In this document: positions 62,553 through 64,000 of the stretch, piece by piece
Position numbering within the stretch: position 1 is the first letter of the stretch
How the letters are laid out: each line of letters begins with the position of its first letter
NCBI RefSeq assembly: GCF_019968905.1
Contig: NZ_CP079946.1
Location: 4,650,001 to 4,714,000 of the forward strand
DNA: 64,000 bases
Reading direction: 5' to 3'
Source: Corallococcus sp. EGB
GTDB taxonomy: Bacteria; Myxococcota; Myxococcia; Myxococcales; Myxococcaceae
The notes under the pieces: generated by a model
Databases searched by the model: none
What the model was told of the DNA's origin: nothing
What the model saw: only the letters and a program-made list of their open reading frames with translations
Translations under genes and position numbers: made by a program

Positions 62553-64000
62553 ATGGGTTCCTCCTTGTCTCGTCCCCCTGCGCTGACGCCCTCGCATTCC
62601 ACCCTCATCGAAATCCTGCGGAGCCGGGCCAGAGATCGGTCCGATCAGCCGCTGTACACCTTCCTGGATGATGCGGGGCAGGAAGACGGGACGCTGAGCT
62701 ACGCGGGGTTGGATGCGCGGGCGCGCCGGATCGCGGTGGCGCTGCGCAAGGTGGCGAAGCCCGGCGAGCGCGTGATGCTGCTGTACCCGCCCGGCCTGGA
62801 GTACGTGGCGGGGTTCTTCGGGTGCCTCTACGCGGGGCTCGTCGCGGTGCCGGCGTACCCGCCGGATCCGATGCGGCTGGAGCGCACGCTGCCGCGCCTG
62901 CGCGCGATCATCCAGGACGCGAACGCGACGGTGGTGATCACCACGTCCGGCATCCTGTCCATGACGGAGTTCGTCTTCGAGCAGGCGCCGGACCTGCGCT
63001 CGCTGCACTGGGTGGCGACGGACGAGATTCCGGCGGGCGGGGAGGCGGACTGGACGCCGCCTGCGGTGGACGCGTCGACGCTGGCGTTCCTCCAGTACAC
63101 GTCAGGGTCCACGGGCTCGCCCAAGGGCGTGATGCTGAGCCACGGCAACCTGGCGCACAACCTGGCGCTGATCACCCACGCGTTCCAGTTGGATGCGAGC
63201 AGCTCAGGCGTCATCTGGCTGCCGCCGTACCACGACATGGGGCTCATCGGCGGCATCCTCACGCCGCTGTACGCGACGTTCCACGCGGCGCTGATGTCGC
63301 CGCTGACGATGCTCAAGAACCCGCGCGTGTGGCTGGAGGCCGTCACCCGCTACAAGGCCACGGTCAGCGGTGGACCGAACTTCGCGTTCGATCTGTGCGT
63401 GCGGCGCATCCCGGCGGAGGAGCGGCAGTCGCTGGATTTGAGCTCCTGGCGTGTGGCGTTCACCGGCGCGGAGCCCATCCGTCCGGCGACGCTGGAGCGC
63501 TTCGAGCAGGCCTTCGGGCCGCACGGCTTCAAGCGGGAGTTCTTCTACCCGTGCTACGGCCTGGCGGAGGCGACGCTGCTGGTGTCGGGCGGACGCGTGG
63601 AGGCGCCGCCGGTGCAGTGCGCGCTGGATGCCCCCGCGCTGGAGCAGCGCCGGGCGGTGCTGGTGGACGCGGCGAAGCCGGAGGCACGCGTCCTGGTGGG
63701 CTGCGGCGAGGAGCGGCCGGGGCACCCCGTGGTCATCGTGGATCCCCAGACACGCGAGGCGTGCGCGCCCGGCGGCGTGGGTGAGATCTGGGTGCGTGGT
63801 CCCAGCGTGGCGCTGGGCTACTGGAACAAGCCGGAGGCGTCCGCGGAGGCGTTCCAGGCGCGCGTGAAGGGCACGGACGAAGGTCCGTTCCTGCGCACGG
63901 GCGACCTGGGCTTCATGCGGGACGGTGAGCTGTACGTCACCGGCCGGGCCAAGGACCTGATCATCATCCGGGGCCGCAACCACTACCCGCAGGACATCGA
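62553..64000 (+). CDS. Fatty acyl-AMP ligase (FAAL), cut by the window edge
   Basis: The ATG at 62553 opens a frame with no stop before 64000, so at least 482 residues are seen. Motifs: RVMLLYPPGLEYVAGFFGCL, P-loop YTSGSTGSPKGVMLSHGNLA, WLPPYHDMGLIGG, FYPCYGLAEATL, FLRTGDLGF and AKDLIIIRGRNHYPQDIE. These match fatty acyl-AMP ligases, which activate fatty acids and hand them to acyl carrier domains rather than to CoA. FAALs usually start polyketide, lipopeptide or lipid biosynthesis genes; what follows is outside the window. Confidence 0.93.
   Translation, partial: MGSSLSRPPALTPSHSTLIEILRSRARDRSDQPLYTFLDDAGQEDGTLSYAGLDARARRIAVALRKVAKPGERVMLLYPPGLEYVAGFFGCLYAGLVAVPAYPPDPMRLERTLPRLRAIIQDANATVVITTSGILSMTEFVFEQAPDLRSLHWVATDEIPAGGEADWTPPAVDASTLAFLQYTSGSTGSPKGVMLSHGNLAHNLALITHAFQLDASSSGVIWLPPYHDMGLIGGILTPLYATFHAALMSPLTMLKNPRVWLEAVTRYKATVSGGPNFAFDLCVRRIPAEERQSLDLSSWRVAFTGAEPIRPATLERFEQAFGPHGFKREFFYPCYGLAEATLLVSGGRVEAPPVQCALDAPALEQRRAVLVDAAKPEARVLVGCGEERPGHPVVIVDPQTREACAPGGVGEIWVRGPSVALGYWNKPEASAEAFQARVKGTDEGPFLRTGDLGFMRDGELYVTGRAKDLIIIRGRNHYPQDI

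Overview
The window is high-GC (roughly 70%) bacterial chromosome and looks like a myxobacterium of the Myxococcus/Corallococcus type. Supporting signs are a DUF2378 protein, an AgmX/PglI C-terminal-domain protein, an FHA-GAF enhancer-binding protein, Cys-rich lipoproteins, and above all an adjacent phosphofructokinase / Ser-Thr kinase pair that matches the M. xanthus pfk-pkn4 arrangement. Genus is inference. No rRNA, tRNA, CRISPR array, insertion sequence or phage gene was recognised. Genes are tightly packed and many starts use ATGA/GTGA stop-start overlaps.

Layout. 0-10 kb: SugE-type exporter, glutathione transferase, an ECF sigma / NrsF-like / small protein operon, DUF2378 protein, SlyD, a DEAD-box helicase, the glutathione-dependent formaldehyde pair frmA-frmB, and a histidine kinase / LuxR-type regulator pair. 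10-15 kb: a sulfur-centred block with an E1-like activating enzyme, a TusA-like protein, a MoaD/ThiS-like carrier ending in GG, a second E1-like protein that has lost its nucleotide site, a JAMM protease, then an APS-kinase-like protein with a histone-H1-like tail and LarE. 15-30 kb: truA, a GYF/AgmX envelope protein, clpX, a lid-less Hsp70 divergent from a PrkA kinase, a secreted protease, dCMP deaminase, a degenerate histidine kinase with an NtrC-type regulator, and a tandem ArsA-type ATPase. 30-36 kb: accA-hisC-cmk operon and a large lytic transglycosylase. 36-50 kb: small Cys-rich protein, CAP protein with a DUF721/DciA-like partner, a large lipoprotein, an FHA-GGDEF cyclase, a PlsC acyltransferase with long repeat-bearing N-terminal region and its SDR partner, mutL, and envelope proteins.

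50-59 kb is one leftward run of six genes: pfk, pkn4-like kinase, TPR protein, FHA-GAF-sigma54 activator and two lipoproteins. Spacing is 23 bases or less, or overlapping, so they are probably one operon linking sugar metabolism, threonine phosphorylation and sigma54 transcription. 59-64 kb has a TPR protein, a CPBP protease and a metallo-hydrolase, and divergently a fatty acyl-AMP ligase that runs off the right edge and may open a lipid, polyketide or lipopeptide locus.

The most interesting points are the sulfur-carrier relay with its pseudo-E1, the kinase-to-FHA-activator operon with a conserved phospho-site in PFK, MutL with eroded endonuclease motifs, and the three exact-length 33-residue repeats in the PlsC protein.
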